Part shown: positions 11,717 through 21,407 of the stretch, piece after piece
Numbering within the stretch: position 1 is the stretch's first letter
Layout: every line of letters starts with the position of its first letter
Assembly (NCBI GenBank): GCA_934047225.1
Contig: CAKOHE010000068.1
Location: 124,001 to 188,000, forward strand
Direction of reading: 5' to 3'
From: Ypsolopha sequella
Lineage: Eukaryota > Arthropoda > Insecta > Lepidoptera > Ypsolophidae
Length of the DNA: 64,000 nucleotides
The notes under the pieces: generated by a model
Told to the model about the DNA's origin: nothing
The model's database searches: none
Seen by the model: the letters and a program-made list of their open reading frames with translations, nothing else
Program-made: the position numbers and the translations under genes

Positions 11717-12651
11717 TGAGTAGACTGTAGTATGTCTTTATTCAGGGGTCTTTATTATTTCACATTAGAATTTATTGTTTATGTTATGTACCTTGTTATT
11801 TCATAATTATAATTTAACGGGGCATTAAGCATGTTGGATTTAGTTTTATGAAGGCAAACTTACTTAAAACTGATGATAATCCTATGTTGATTGCATATTG
11901 TCGTACTTAGATAAGTTTATTATTTCAGATTCGAATTGTTTTTATCTCGTTATTTCATTCTACTTTAACGGGGCAATTAATTGCGTATTGTCGTATTTGA
12001 ATTTGATAAGTTTAGTATTTTAGGTTCGAATTGTTTTTTTACGTATCTCGCATTCAAATTTTGTTTTTAACAGGGTGTTTAAGCATGTTAAATTAGGTTT
12101 TTTTTATTTTTATGAAGGCGAATGGTATTTAAGACTGATAACACGTAACAATTTTTCGCAAGAATTATGTGTTAAGTGATTTAATTTAATAAATACTTGT
12201 TAATTTACCAATATTTGTTTTTATTTCACAAATGACACACCAATGTAATTACCTGATGACACAATATAATACACGTCTTGTCAAAAGTTCATGTTTTAAT
12301 TTATCAGACTTGTAATAATGATTTCAAATAGTTAACAAAGACATTTTGCATAAAAAAAATCGCATTTTTTATGTAGTGTAAAATGATTTATCTAATTTAA
12401 TGCGATATTCACAATAATCACATAAAATTTGTTTTGTGAGTAAGGGCTTAATTCAAATTCAAACGCAGATATTATTGAAATTAATAAAGCTAAAACAGTT
12501 AGATAAACAAAATAAAATACTTTAATATTAGAAGTTTTCTGCTGCAGTAACTTTGGTGTTATAAACTAAACAAATTCTTTTTAATGATTTTTTTACCGCC
12601 AAAACTTTTTTATTTATGCTCTCCTGTAAAATCAGTATTTTACACATAAAC
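11717..12651. other. AT-rich 3' region of the nested transposon
   Basis: No coding motif. A short direct repeat (TTTAACGGGGCA-type, near 11815, 11965 and 12067) recurs three times and may be subterminal. Confidence 0.5.
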
Positions 12652-12672
12652 CGTTATTCACCGGACCCACAG
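12652..12672 (-). repeat. Right terminal inverted repeat
   Basis: It is the exact reverse complement of 8399-8419 and is followed by AAAT. Confidence 0.8.
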
Positions 12673-12676
12673 AAAT

Positions 12677-13644
12677 ATAGTAACAAATTTAAGGCGAGAT
12701 GTCATCAAATAAGGTAACAAAAAAATTTTATATTTTATTGTATGTTTCGTCAAAGTGATAGTTATAGGCTATTTCCAGAGGAGCTTTACAGATATAAGAG
12801 CGGGTCACAAAGCTATAGGTAAAATATCTTTATTTATTTACTTAAGGATTTAGGGATCAATAGGAAGACTGGCTGCTCTGTGAGAACTCGCTTAAAGGAA
12901 ATAATTTCCATTCGCGAGGTATATTGATCTAATATACACTCTCACATTCTAGGTCACTTCAACCAAATAGGGTTTTTTTTTATAAAATTTCAATTTTGCT
13001 TAAGTAAATAGACACTTGAGACTCGCAAGAGCTAAGAAGCAGCAGTTTCATGTTAAGACTCCTCTAGAAACAAAAACTTTGCTTTGTATAAATGAGAAGT
13101 TAATAACAAATTGATGATGACATAACAATTGTTGATTTTGATTTTCAACTTAGAAATAATTTCAAAAAAAATAATTAACACCATCTTTGTGTCGAAAGAT
13201 TTTTTTTTTGCTTGGATGGAAGAATATTAGTTATTCTTAGCGACATTATTTGTCCTCATGATGGATTAAATTTTCATTTCATATTACTAATAATTTATTA
13301 TTTTGAATTGTATAAAAGCAGAGATAGGTTATGAGATTTACCAGGACTTCAACCCTAAAATAAGACGTTGGTTCATTATCTGAATGAACTTGATCTTTGT
13401 TTATTTGAGGTAGCTTTGGACTTTAAAGAGACTAGACTGGATGGGTCGATCTTTTCAGCAGGTTTTGGTCGGCTAAGCTACTTTGTAATCTTTACTTTGA
13501 GTTTTGACTCTAACTTAAGATTTTAAGGTATCTGCCTGCAGTGAAGGCCATCCACCCATTGTAATGTCCCTGCACTTTTAGGTAGTTAGGTAATTTTGTA
13601 AAGTAAAATTTTGTTTGTATTTTACAAACAAAATTTTTCTCATT
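12677..13644. other. gypsy 3' untranslated region
   Basis: AT-rich sequence between the nested transposon and the polypurine tract. No env-like or other coding motif was seen. Confidence 0.5.
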
Positions 13645-13655
13645 AAGGGGGGAGA
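13645..13655 (+). promoter_or_regulatory. Polypurine tract
   Basis: AAGGGGGGAGA lies immediately before the TG of the 3' LTR, the expected place for plus-strand priming. Confidence 0.85.
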
Positions 13656-14137
13656 TGTAACATATAGCTAGGCAATATGTTAGGTTTAGGTAAGGCTAGG
13701 TTTTATAGGTAGGTTAAAGGACTATTTATTCGTGTTTAGTTGGCAATCGATAACCTTTATGGATCGACATACGTCGCATTGACTGAATTATTTCGTGTTT
13801 TCCAAAAATAAATACAGATCGAGTATAAAAGATCTTTCAGACAAAACACGAGCAAGATTCCTCAGAGAGTCCGATTAGTGCGGACGTAGTTCTCCATATA
13901 AGAAGATTCCTTGGAGAGTCCGATTAGTGCGGATGTGCTTCTCCATCCATAAATTATTGAACAAATATAAGAAGCGAAAGCTCTACCAAATTTGGAGCTC
14001 CCCTCCCTTAATGCTCAGTTGATAACTAGGAAATATCAAATGAAAAAAGAAAATATACAAGAAGTCAAAAATAATAAAATTAGTATAATTATCATAAAAT
14101 CCTCACGAGATCCCGAGTACATGGTGTGCGCACCACA
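13656..14137 (+). repeat. 3' LTR of the gypsy element
   Basis: 482 bp, collinear with 5405-5886 and differing only at two adjacent positions. It is followed by ATAC, against GTAC before the 5' LTR. Confidence 0.95.
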
Positions 14138-14340
14138 ATACCATAAAAATTTCGTTTTGGCCTTATCTTTGGAATGGAATGTAGTACCTACACCCTTAAG
14201 TGTTGTACCATAGGGGGTCAAAAATATATATTTTTTTAAATGTCAAAACTTTAACGGCTTGTATCTTCTAAACGGCTGGGGTTATATCCATGTTGATGGG
14301 TGTCTAAAAAAAGGTCTCGCCGAGATCTACCCCGTCGATG
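14138..14340 (+). repeat. Repeat family X, right part
   Basis: It resumes the repeat split by the gypsy insertion (TACCATAAAAATTTCG) and continues through TGTCAAAACTTTAACGGC and AACGGCTGGGGTTATATCC to GGTCTCGCCGAGATCTACC. The reverse complement of this order is found at 56515-56720. Confidence 0.75.
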
Positions 14341-15095
14341 CGACGGGTAGATAGGTACTATAGCAGCGTTCAGAACAGCCGAAGTCACTTTTTGAATTGA
14401 AATTTGATAATTATTATCCAAAATCGTTGGCTGCGACCGACCACGCCTGATTGTCTAATACGGACAAAGCGGCAACGTTTGGCATCGATTTACATGAATG
14501 AATAAACTCACACTTTGACAAAACAGACAAAGCAGTGTGCGTATCAGTTTGACAACTTATTTAAATATGAAATATTTGAATGCATATTAAAGCAAAGGGA
14601 TTTCACATTTATTTATTAATCCAAAGCGACGTGAAATAAATCACTTTATCCGCAAATCAACTCAATTAATACCCAAAAGCAACAATAACAGATATAATCA
14701 TTAATTTTTTCTAGTTTCTTAGAGCGTGGCCCCATCTAACATTCTGAGCTCATTTCTGTTTATGGCTTTACCACCTTAATTAAATATTAAATCAACTTAG
14801 ACATTATCGAAATCGACTTAGACAGTATGCTACCATATGCTTATAGGTAGGCTATTGCTTTCTACAAAGAGTGCTCTAAATTGTAATGAATATTGACAAC
14901 CTGAATTATAGACCGTTCTTATACACAGTTTAATTGAGAGTCCTAGTGGTTTTACCCAGGTAGAATCATACTCTGTTTCCAATTACAGATGGAGATCACC
15001 GTGCTGAGGGGTCGTGCACAACATCCTGCGTGGAGACAGTCTGATAATCTTCTCACATAGGTTTACTTAAGCAAAGCAGATGAGAGAGTATAACA
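14341..15095. other. Intergenic, no clear feature
   Basis: No motif I recognise. The right part may be the decayed end of the gypsy pol fragment that follows. Confidence 0.45.
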
Positions 15096-15388
15096 TGGTA
15101 AACCTCTTTGCTAACTAAGATACAGAATCGTTTCGCGACATTGGCTTCTGTGAGCCAGGTTGACAATGACTTGCCATTGGAAGAACGTCTAGAATGAGTG
15201 AACATTCTTTCATGAGGGGTACAACCTGTTGAGGTACATAACAGTGATCGGATGGAATGAAGGGCTTGGGTGAGTACATTCTCCCAAGCTGTTATAGGTA
15301 AATTTTGCGTCTTTAAAGCGAGTTGTGCTTTCCAAATTATTCCATTGTACCTCTGTGTCTGCCCATTTCCTTGCGGGTTATACGGAGA
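15096..15388 (-). pseudogene. Ty3/gypsy integrase core fragment
   Basis: Minus-strand translation from 15385 gives PYNPQGNGQTQRYNGIIWKA, the conserved YxPQxNGQxER block of gypsy integrases in which the catalytic Glu would stand; here it reads QTQR. It continues LPITAWENVLTQALHSIRSL and CTPHERMF. The frame is readable for about 95 codons before it decays. No LTRs are nearby, so it is an orphan fragment cut by the Penelope insertion at its upstream side. Confidence 0.8.
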
Positions 15389-15506
15389 TTATTATTATTA
15401 TTATTAAATAATAAATAAAACATTTTATTATTATAAATATATTATATTTAACCTTTATGAGCTTTTTATTAATACTGTTATTAAAACAATTAAAAAAATT
15501 ATTATT

Positions 15507-15552
15507 ACTCGATATATTTCGGCCCTCGGTATGAGGCCGTCATCAGTCGAAT
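15507..15552 (-). ncRNA. Hammerhead-ribozyme-like motif in the PLE-A tail
   Basis: On the minus strand: ATTCGA (stem I), CTGATGA (core), a hairpin GGCC...GGCC, GAAA (core), then TATA and TCGAGT, which pairs with ATTCGA with one G-U. This is the layout of a type I hammerhead with a minimal stem III, reported in the terminal repeats of Penelope-like elements. One extra C sits between CTGATGA and stem II. Self-cleavage is inferred. Confidence 0.65.
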
Positions 15553-15823
15553 GTAAAAAAATTTTTTATGACATATAATTTAGGTATAATAATAAAAAAT
15601 AAAGAGTAAAAGTGACACTGGTAAACAATTTTAGTTTTAAACTATTTTCTAAAAAATAACAAAGTAGGTTTCTCTAAAAATTATGTTGGTTATTTTTGAT
15701 ATTATTTAATCACTGCTCTTCTTGGATGATCGATGATGGTGGTTGGGTGGTTGTGTGATGTTGTTGGTGTTTTTACTAGAAAATTTGAGCGGTCTAATTC
15801 GTCGGTCGGTCGGGTCATGTCTG

Positions 15824-18634
15824 TCAGTGCTGTCTGTTGAGTCCAGGTCCATAATGAGCACCAAGTGACCAGATATATGACGTCTCCCAGGTTCTTAGGT
15901 CTATGTCAGTTAATGGTGGAGTGAATGATTTAATGATTCGAACGGAGAAGCAGTCGTTGAAGGTGACGTTGTGTAAGCGTGTGTGTGTGGGAATGGGTAG
16001 GACGTTGTTTTGTATAGTTGATGTATGTCTGTGGTTGTTCATCCGGATGTGTAAGGCGTTTCTGGTTTCACCTACGTAGAATGCCGGGCAATGTCGGCAT
16101 TCTAGTAGGTAAATACAATTTTTGGTTGTACATGTTGTGTTGGGTTGTGTTTTGTAGGTGCTGGTAGTGTGGTGAGTATTGATATGTGTAGAAGTGTTAA
16201 TCATGGTGCATGTTTTGCAGCGTGGCCGTCGGCAAGGGGATGTTCCAGGAGATGAGTTGCTGGGGTTGTTGGGGATGGTGAGTTGTTGTGTCTTGTTGAG
16301 TGTGCATTTAAGGTTTCGGTTCTGTCTATAACATATCTGAGGAGTATTAGGTAGTAGGTGTTTTGTTTCGTCGCTTTGTCGAAGGATGGGTAAGGAGTCT
16401 TTGATCAGTGTTTTGAGTTTATGACTGCCGTGAAAATATGTGGTGATGAGTCGTGTTTGGTTGGTTGGTTTTGCATGTCTGTTGTTTCTATGGAATCTTG
16501 GTCTTTGGTGTAAGTGTTTTTGTAGGAACTGGTTTGGGTAGTTTCTGTTGAGAAGTGCTTTATGAATTGTGTTATGATAGTTGTTTAGTGAATTTGTGTT
16601 GTTGCAGATCCGACGGCCACGGAGTGAAAGAGAATACGGAATGGATTTTTTAATATGTGCCGGATGACAGCTGTGGAAGTCTAGATATTGTAGTTTGTTA
16701 GTGGGTTTGAAATGGACGGAAGTGGAGATATGGTTGTTGTTATTTATGGTTAATTCTACGTCGAGAAATATGATGTTTTCAGATGAAATTTCGTGGGTGA
16801 ATTTTAATGAAGTATGATTGTTTAGGCGGTTTAAAAAGTCAGTCAGGGTGTTTCTGTTGTGTAGCCAGATCATAAAAATATCGTCTATGAATCTCCTCCA
16901 TACGAGGGGTTTCAGAGGCTCTGTGGCTAAGAAGGTTGACTCGATGCTTGCCATGAAGATGTTAGCATAGCTGGGAGCCATCCGAGTTCCCATAGCTGTT
17001 CCTTTTGTTTGATGGTAGAATTGATTTTCAAAGCAGAAGAAGTTATTTTTGAGGATTATGTCTGAAAGTGTGATGATGAAGTCGGTAGATGGTTGATGGG
17101 GCACAGGGCGGTTGTTTAAATGGGTGCGAAGGGATGAAAGGCCTATGTCATGAGGGATGTTTGTGTATAATGAGATGACATCAATGGTGACGAGAAGTAA
17201 GTTAATGTTGGTGGGCAGTTGAAGAGAATTTATTATTTCAAGAAAGTGGTTTGTGTCTTTGATGTATGATGGAAGTTGTTTTACTAAGGGTTGAAGGTGA
17301 TAGTCTACATAAGCGGAAATGCGTTCGGTGGGTGAGTCATATGATGCTACGATGGGTCGACCTGGATTGTTAGTTTTATGAATTTTAGGTAGCATGTAAA
17401 AATGGGGAGTCCTCGGATGGTTGGGGAGCATGAGTGCCATGTCAGCCTCAGATAGACCTTCTGTTTCTCCCCTCGTATGGAGGATATTTCGGATGATGTA
17501 TACAATCTGGTCACACGGGTCACTTGGTGCAGGTTTGTAAAAAGTTGTATCAGTTAGTTGTCTCAGTCCTTCATTTGTATAGTCCAATTTATTCATTACA
17601 ACCGTGGCCGAACCTTTGTCTGCTGGTAATATTATAATATCTGGATTATTTTTAAGTTTTTTTAATGAATCTTTTTCTTTGAACGTTAAATTTTGAATGG
17701 GGTCTTGTAGCGTGTTTATGTAATGATCATCGGATAGTTTGGCTAGGATGTTGGTTATAAAGATTTCTAGGGGATGGTTAGGAGGGAGTGGTGGTGGTTC
17801 GTTTTGGGAGTTTGGTTTAAATGGTTGCAACGCTGCGTGTGTTGGGATATTGTTTTGGTGTTGGTGTGTCTGCCAGTAATGCTGCCATTTTAATTTTCGA
17901 CCGAAACGTACAAAGTCGTTAACTAATTTGATGCGATTTAATTTTTCTGTGGGACAAAATGTCAGCCCCTTGTTCAGTATTGATTTGTCAGAGTTGGTTA
18001 GTTGTAGAGACGACAAGTTTACTATTGTTTCTGAACAGTTATTTTGGCAAGTTTGAATTTGGGGTGGAGGGGGCATGCCGAATGGATTAGACAGGTCGGT
18101 TGGTGTTAGATTAATATTTTTAAGTGTGATGATTTGGTGATGCTGCAGAGGTAATTTTATATTTCTTGATCTGTAGAAATCTTGAAGGTCTGAAATTTTT
18201 CTTGACAGTCTGGTGTTTTCATTAAATAGTCTTATTTTTGCAGTTGATAGGATGTTTTGGATATGTAGAAATAAATGTGGGTAGGCAATGAGGCTAATGG
18301 TAAGAAGATCATTGAGAATATTTTTATGATGAGTGCATAGATGTAGGTATTGTGTGTAGAGAATGTGTGTTGTGTGGAGTGCGTTAATGAGGTTAATTGT
18401 TATTATATTTGGTCTTATTATAGGTGGGATGGCTTCTAGTCCAAGTTTAGGAATCAATCCTTTTGGTGCAGCGCCAATTTCTATGCACTTTCCGAGATAT
18501 TGTAGATGGATTAAGTATTGACCAAGTTTGTTTGCATCTTTTTTGATTTTGTTCAGTATTTCTTTCATTAAGGATGTGAGAAAGAAGGTTTCAGAATAGT
18601 TTATGGTTTGATTTTGAGTGGACTTTGATGACAA
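15824..18634 (-). CDS. Penelope-like RT with GIY-YIG endonuclease, 936 codons
   Basis: The protein copies element RNA into a nicked target. RT motifs run LPADKGSATVV (~336), PKIHK (~416), the motif A Asp in TIDVISLYTNIP (~485), GTAMGTRMAPSYANIFM (~545), RRFIDDIFMIW with the catalytic DD (~580), and FLDVEL (~624). A CRRPRCKTC cysteine motif (~801) precedes the GIY-YIG nuclease: CIYLLECRHC, YVGET, an Arg in LHIRMNNH, and a late Glu in LRTWETSYIW. All key residues are present and there is no stop. The open frame starts at TTG (18634), so the true start or an upstream exon is unsettled; the first in-frame ATG is about 22 codons in. Confidence 0.92.
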   Translation of the reverse strand: MSSKSTQNQTINYSETFFLTSLMKEILNKIKKDANKLGQYLIHLQYLGKCIEIGAAPKGLIPKLGLEAIPPIIRPNIITINLINALHTTHILYTQYLHLCTHHKNILNDLLTISLIAYPHLFLHIQNILSTAKIRLFNENTRLSRKISDLQDFYRSRNIKLPLQHHQIITLKNINLTPTDLSNPFGMPPPPQIQTCQNNCSETIVNLSSLQLTNSDKSILNKGLTFCPTEKLNRIKLVNDFVRFGRKLKWQHYWQTHQHQNNIPTHAALQPFKPNSQNEPPPLPPNHPLEIFITNILAKLSDDHYINTLQDPIQNLTFKEKDSLKKLKNNPDIIILPADKGSATVVMNKLDYTNEGLRQLTDTTFYKPAPSDPCDQIVYIIRNILHTRGETEGLSEADMALMLPNHPRTPHFYMLPKIHKTNNPGRPIVASYDSPTERISAYVDYHLQPLVKQLPSYIKDTNHFLEIINSLQLPTNINLLLVTIDVISLYTNIPHDIGLSSLRTHLNNRPVPHQPSTDFIITLSDIILKNNFFCFENQFYHQTKGTAMGTRMAPSYANIFMASIESTFLATEPLKPLVWRRFIDDIFMIWLHNRNTLTDFLNRLNNHTSLKFTHEISSENIIFLDVELTINNNNHISTSVHFKPTNKLQYLDFHSCHPAHIKKSIPYSLSLRGRRICNNTNSLNNYHNTIHKALLNRNYPNQFLQKHLHQRPRFHRNNRHAKPTNQTRLITTYFHGSHKLKTLIKDSLPILRQSDETKHLLPNTPQICYRQNRNLKCTLNKTQQLTIPNNPSNSSPGTSPCRRPRCKTCTMINTSTHINTHHTTSTYKTQPNTTCTTKNCIYLLECRHCPAFYVGETRNALHIRMNNHRHTSTIQNNVLPIPTHTRLHNVTFNDCFSVRIIKSFTPPLTDIDLRTWETSYIWSLGAHYGPGLNRQH

Positions 18635-18660
18635 TTTTCTTTCAAGGTTATGTAAGAAGG

Positions 18661-19113
18661 AAAAAATAATATAATAAATACGTGGTTACTCTGAAGAATG
18701 CAGGGAAGAGCAGTGATTATGAAGCGACAAAAAGATCACTCTTATTTAAACGTAGAAAGCAAAAACTGGAACACAAAATATAAAATATAATAGATAAGTC
18801 AGTTCTTCTTCACTAAACCGAGTCTTCAGAATCAGTTCTTCTGGATTATTCATCAAACTTTCAGAAGCAATCCAAGCATCCGACTATTGCAACGTACCGA
18901 TGATTGCAATGTAGTGATTGCTCCGCTCGGAAGACGCTCACAGGCTGGCGAATAACTCCACTCTAGTGCTTATATTCTCGCTGAAGTCGCTACTGGATGC
19001 AGTATCAACGTAATCATAATGTTGGCTTTGTTATTCTTAAAACTTGTGATAATATATTATGTGTGGTGCACTTATTGTTTTCTTCGTGTGGCTGTTCGCA
19101 TATGCGATCAAAA
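18661..19113. other. Spacer between the two PLE-A copies (possible 5' UTR/promoter)
   Basis: No coding motif. It lies upstream of the minus-strand ORF and could contain its promoter or a 5' exon. The gap is not shared with the plus-strand copy. Confidence 0.4.
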
Positions 19114-19207
19114 CGTTTATAAATATATTATATTTAACCTTTATGAGCTTTTTATTAATACTGTTATTAAAACAATTAAAAAAATTATTATTACTCGATA
19201 TATTTCG

Positions 19208-21152
19208 GCAACTTCCATCATACATCAAAGACACAAACCACTTTCTTGAAATAATAAATTCTCTTCAACTGCCCACCAACATTAACTTACTTCTCGTCAC
19301 CATTGATGTCATCTCATTATACACAAACATCCCTCATGACATAGGCCTTTCATCCCTTCGCACCCATTTAAACAACCGCCCTGTGCCCCATCAACCATCT
19401 ACCGACTTCATCATCACACTTTCAGACATAATCCTCAAAAATAACTTCTTCTGCTTTGAAAATCAATTCTACCATCAAACAAAAGGAACAGCTATGGGAA
19501 CTCGGATGGCTCCCAGCTATGCTAACATCTTCATGGCAAGCATCGAGTCAACCTTCTTAGCCACAGAGCCTCTGAAACCCCTCGTATGGAGGAGATTCAT
19601 AGACGATATTTTTATGATCTGGCCACACAACAGAAACACCCTGACTGACTTTTTAAACCGCCTAAACAATCATACTTCATTAAAATTCACCCACGAAATT
19701 TCATCTGAAAACATCATATTTCTCGACGTAGAATTAACCATAAATAACAACAACCATATCTCCACTTCCGTCCATTTCAAACCCACTAACAAACTACAAT
19801 ATCTAGACTTCCACAGCTGTCATCCGGCACATATTAAAAAATCCATTCCGTATTCTCTTTCACTCCGTGGCCGTCGGATCTGCAACAACACAAATTCACT
19901 AAACAACTATCATAACACAATTCATAAAGCACTTCTCAACAGAAACTACCCAAACCAGTTCCTACAAAAACACTTACACCAAAGACCAAGATTCCATAGA
20001 AACAACAGACATGCAAAACCAACCAACCAAACACGACTCATCACCACATATTTTCACGGCAGTCATAAACTCAAAACACTGATCAAAGACTCCTTACCCA
20101 TCCTTCGACAAAGCGACGAAACAAAACACCTACTACCTAATACTCCTCAGATATGTTATAGACAGAACCGAAACCTTAAATGCACACTCAACAAGACACA
20201 ACAACTCACCATCCCCAACAACCCCAGCAACTCATCTCCTGGAACATCCCCTTGCCGACGGCCACGCTGCAAAACATGCACCATGATTAACACTTCTACA
20301 CATATCAATACTCACCACACTACCAGCACCTACAAAACACAACCCAACACAACATGTACAACCAAAAATTGTATTTACCTACTAGAATGCCGACATTGCC
20401 CGGCATTCTACGTAGGTGAAACCAGAAACGCCTTACACATCCGGATGAACAACCACAGACATACATCAACTATACAAAACAACGTCCTACCTAGGGTTTG
20501 CACTATTCGTTTAATTTTACTATTCGAATAAAATGAATACTTCTAGAGCCAAATATTCGAATATTCGGATATTCGAATATTTTTAAACATTGATTGAAAA
20601 CAATACAATATCAATTCAAAACAAACAAAAGCAGCTAGACTGTGGTTTGGTTTGATTGCTGCATAATTTTATTCAAATAAAATCAAGTATTTTAATTATT
20701 TTTCTTGTTTGTGTTAACACAAGTTAACACAACACAGATGCGTGCGCGCTGTCGCTGGCCGCGTGACTGACTGAGTGAACGAACGAACGAGGCTGAACGA
20801 GTAAATGAACACAAGGTGGGGTGGGACTCAGGGGCAGAGTAAGAATAAGACCAAAAACAAAAACTTTATTATTATTCAACTATTCGAATAATTTAAATGA
20901 ATTATTCGAATTTGAAATTGGAGCGGATATTCGAATAAAATGAATATTCGAATATTCGAATTGCAAACCCTAGTCCTACCCATTCCCACACACACACGCT
21001 TACACAACGTCACCTTCAACGACTGCTTCTCCGTTCGAATCATTAAATCATTCACTCCACCATTAACTGACATAGACCTAAGAACCTGGGAGACGTCATA
21101 TATCTGGTCACTTGGTGCTCATTATGGACCTGGACTCAACAGACAGCACTGA
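19208..21152 (+). pseudogene. PLE-A RT/GIY-YIG, 5'-truncated and split by a MITE
   Basis: It encodes RT from just before motif A through GTAMGTRMAPS, RRFIDDIFMIW, FLDVEL, the CRRPRCKTC motif and the YVGET nuclease core, then is interrupted at 20492-20972 by a hAT-type MITE. Coding resumes at 20981 with the last residues, ending GLNRQH. Outside the insertion, the only amino-acid difference I see from the intact copy is WLHNRN versus WPHNRN, so the two are very recent siblings. Confidence 0.85.
20492..20972. mobile_element. hAT-type MITE, 481 bp, with 8-bp TSD
   Basis: TIRs are TAGGGTTTGCA. The 8-bp duplication GTCCTACC flanks it (20484-20491 and 20973-20980), and removing the insert plus one duplication restores the Penelope frame. 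An 8-bp duplication is the hAT hallmark. Both ends are rich in overlapping TATTCGAATATTCG units. It has no coding capacity. Confidence 0.92.
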
Positions 21153-21407
21153 CAGACATGACCCGACCGACCGACGAATTAGACCGCTCAAATTTTCTAG
21201 TAAAAACACCAACAACATCACACAACCACCCAACCACCATCATCGATCATCCAAGAAGAGCAGTGATTAAATAATATCAAAAATAACCAACATAATTTTT
21301 AGAGAAACCTACTTTGTTATTTTTTAGAAAATAGTTTAAAACTAAAATTGTTTACCAGTGTCACTTTTACTCTTTATTTTTTATTATTATACCTAAATTA
21401 TATTTTA

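Larger units (their letters stand above)
8399..12672. mobile_element. DNA transposon with 21-bp TIRs and a DDE-like gene, nested in the gypsy element
   Basis: A perfect inverted repeat (CTGTGGGTCCGGTGAATAAC plus one base) bounds 4.27 kb, with AAAT on both outer sides (8395-8398, 12673-12676) as a possible 4-bp target duplication. The only coding remnant (9432-11716) belongs to the same protein family as the gene at 24776-31555. A 4-bp duplication with TIRs fits several superfamilies, Sola among them; I cannot assign it. Many frameshifts show it is long dead. Confidence 0.7.
5405..14137 (+). mobile_element. Ty3/gypsy LTR retrotransposon, non-autonomous, carrying a nested DNA transposon
   Basis: Two 482-bp LTRs starting TGTAAC and ending ACCACA flank 7.8 kb. 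A primer-binding-like segment follows the 5' LTR and a polypurine tract precedes the 3' LTR. Gag, an aspartic protease and short RT and integrase remnants lie in one forward frame, but most of RT, RNase H and the integrase core is missing. A decayed transposon with 21-bp inverted repeats fills 8399-12672. Flanks are GTAC and ATAC, a 4-bp target duplication with one change. The near-identical LTRs imply recent integration, which must have used enzymes supplied in trans. Confidence 0.92.
15405..18660 (-). mobile_element. Full-length Penelope-like element, family A
   Basis: The element comprises an intact RT/GIY-YIG ORF (18634-15824) and a 400-bp 3' tail carrying a hammerhead-like motif, ending in an AT-rich (ATT)n tract next to a gypsy fragment. 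A nearly identical 5'-truncated copy lies head-to-head at 19114-21407. The 5' end is not defined; 18661-19113 may be its 5' UTR. The intact frame and near-identical partner suggest recent activity. Confidence 0.88.
19114..21407 (+). mobile_element. 5'-truncated Penelope-like element, family A, with an inverted tail at its 5' end
   Basis: The first 94 bp (19114-19207) match 15432-15526 in the same plus-strand direction. Relative to this copy's own gene, that is a piece of the element's 3' tail in reverse. The body then starts abruptly at the codons QLPSYIKDTN (residue ~453 of the full protein) and runs to the normal stop and 3' UTR. The 3' end stops near 21407, before the hammerhead region, where a minus-strand LINE begins. 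Confidence 0.85.

Noticed and set aside
15507..15552. Simple terminator-like hairpin
   Set aside because: The hairpin is flanked by the invariant hammerhead core bases and recurs with the same core in a diverged family, so a ribozyme-like motif fits better.
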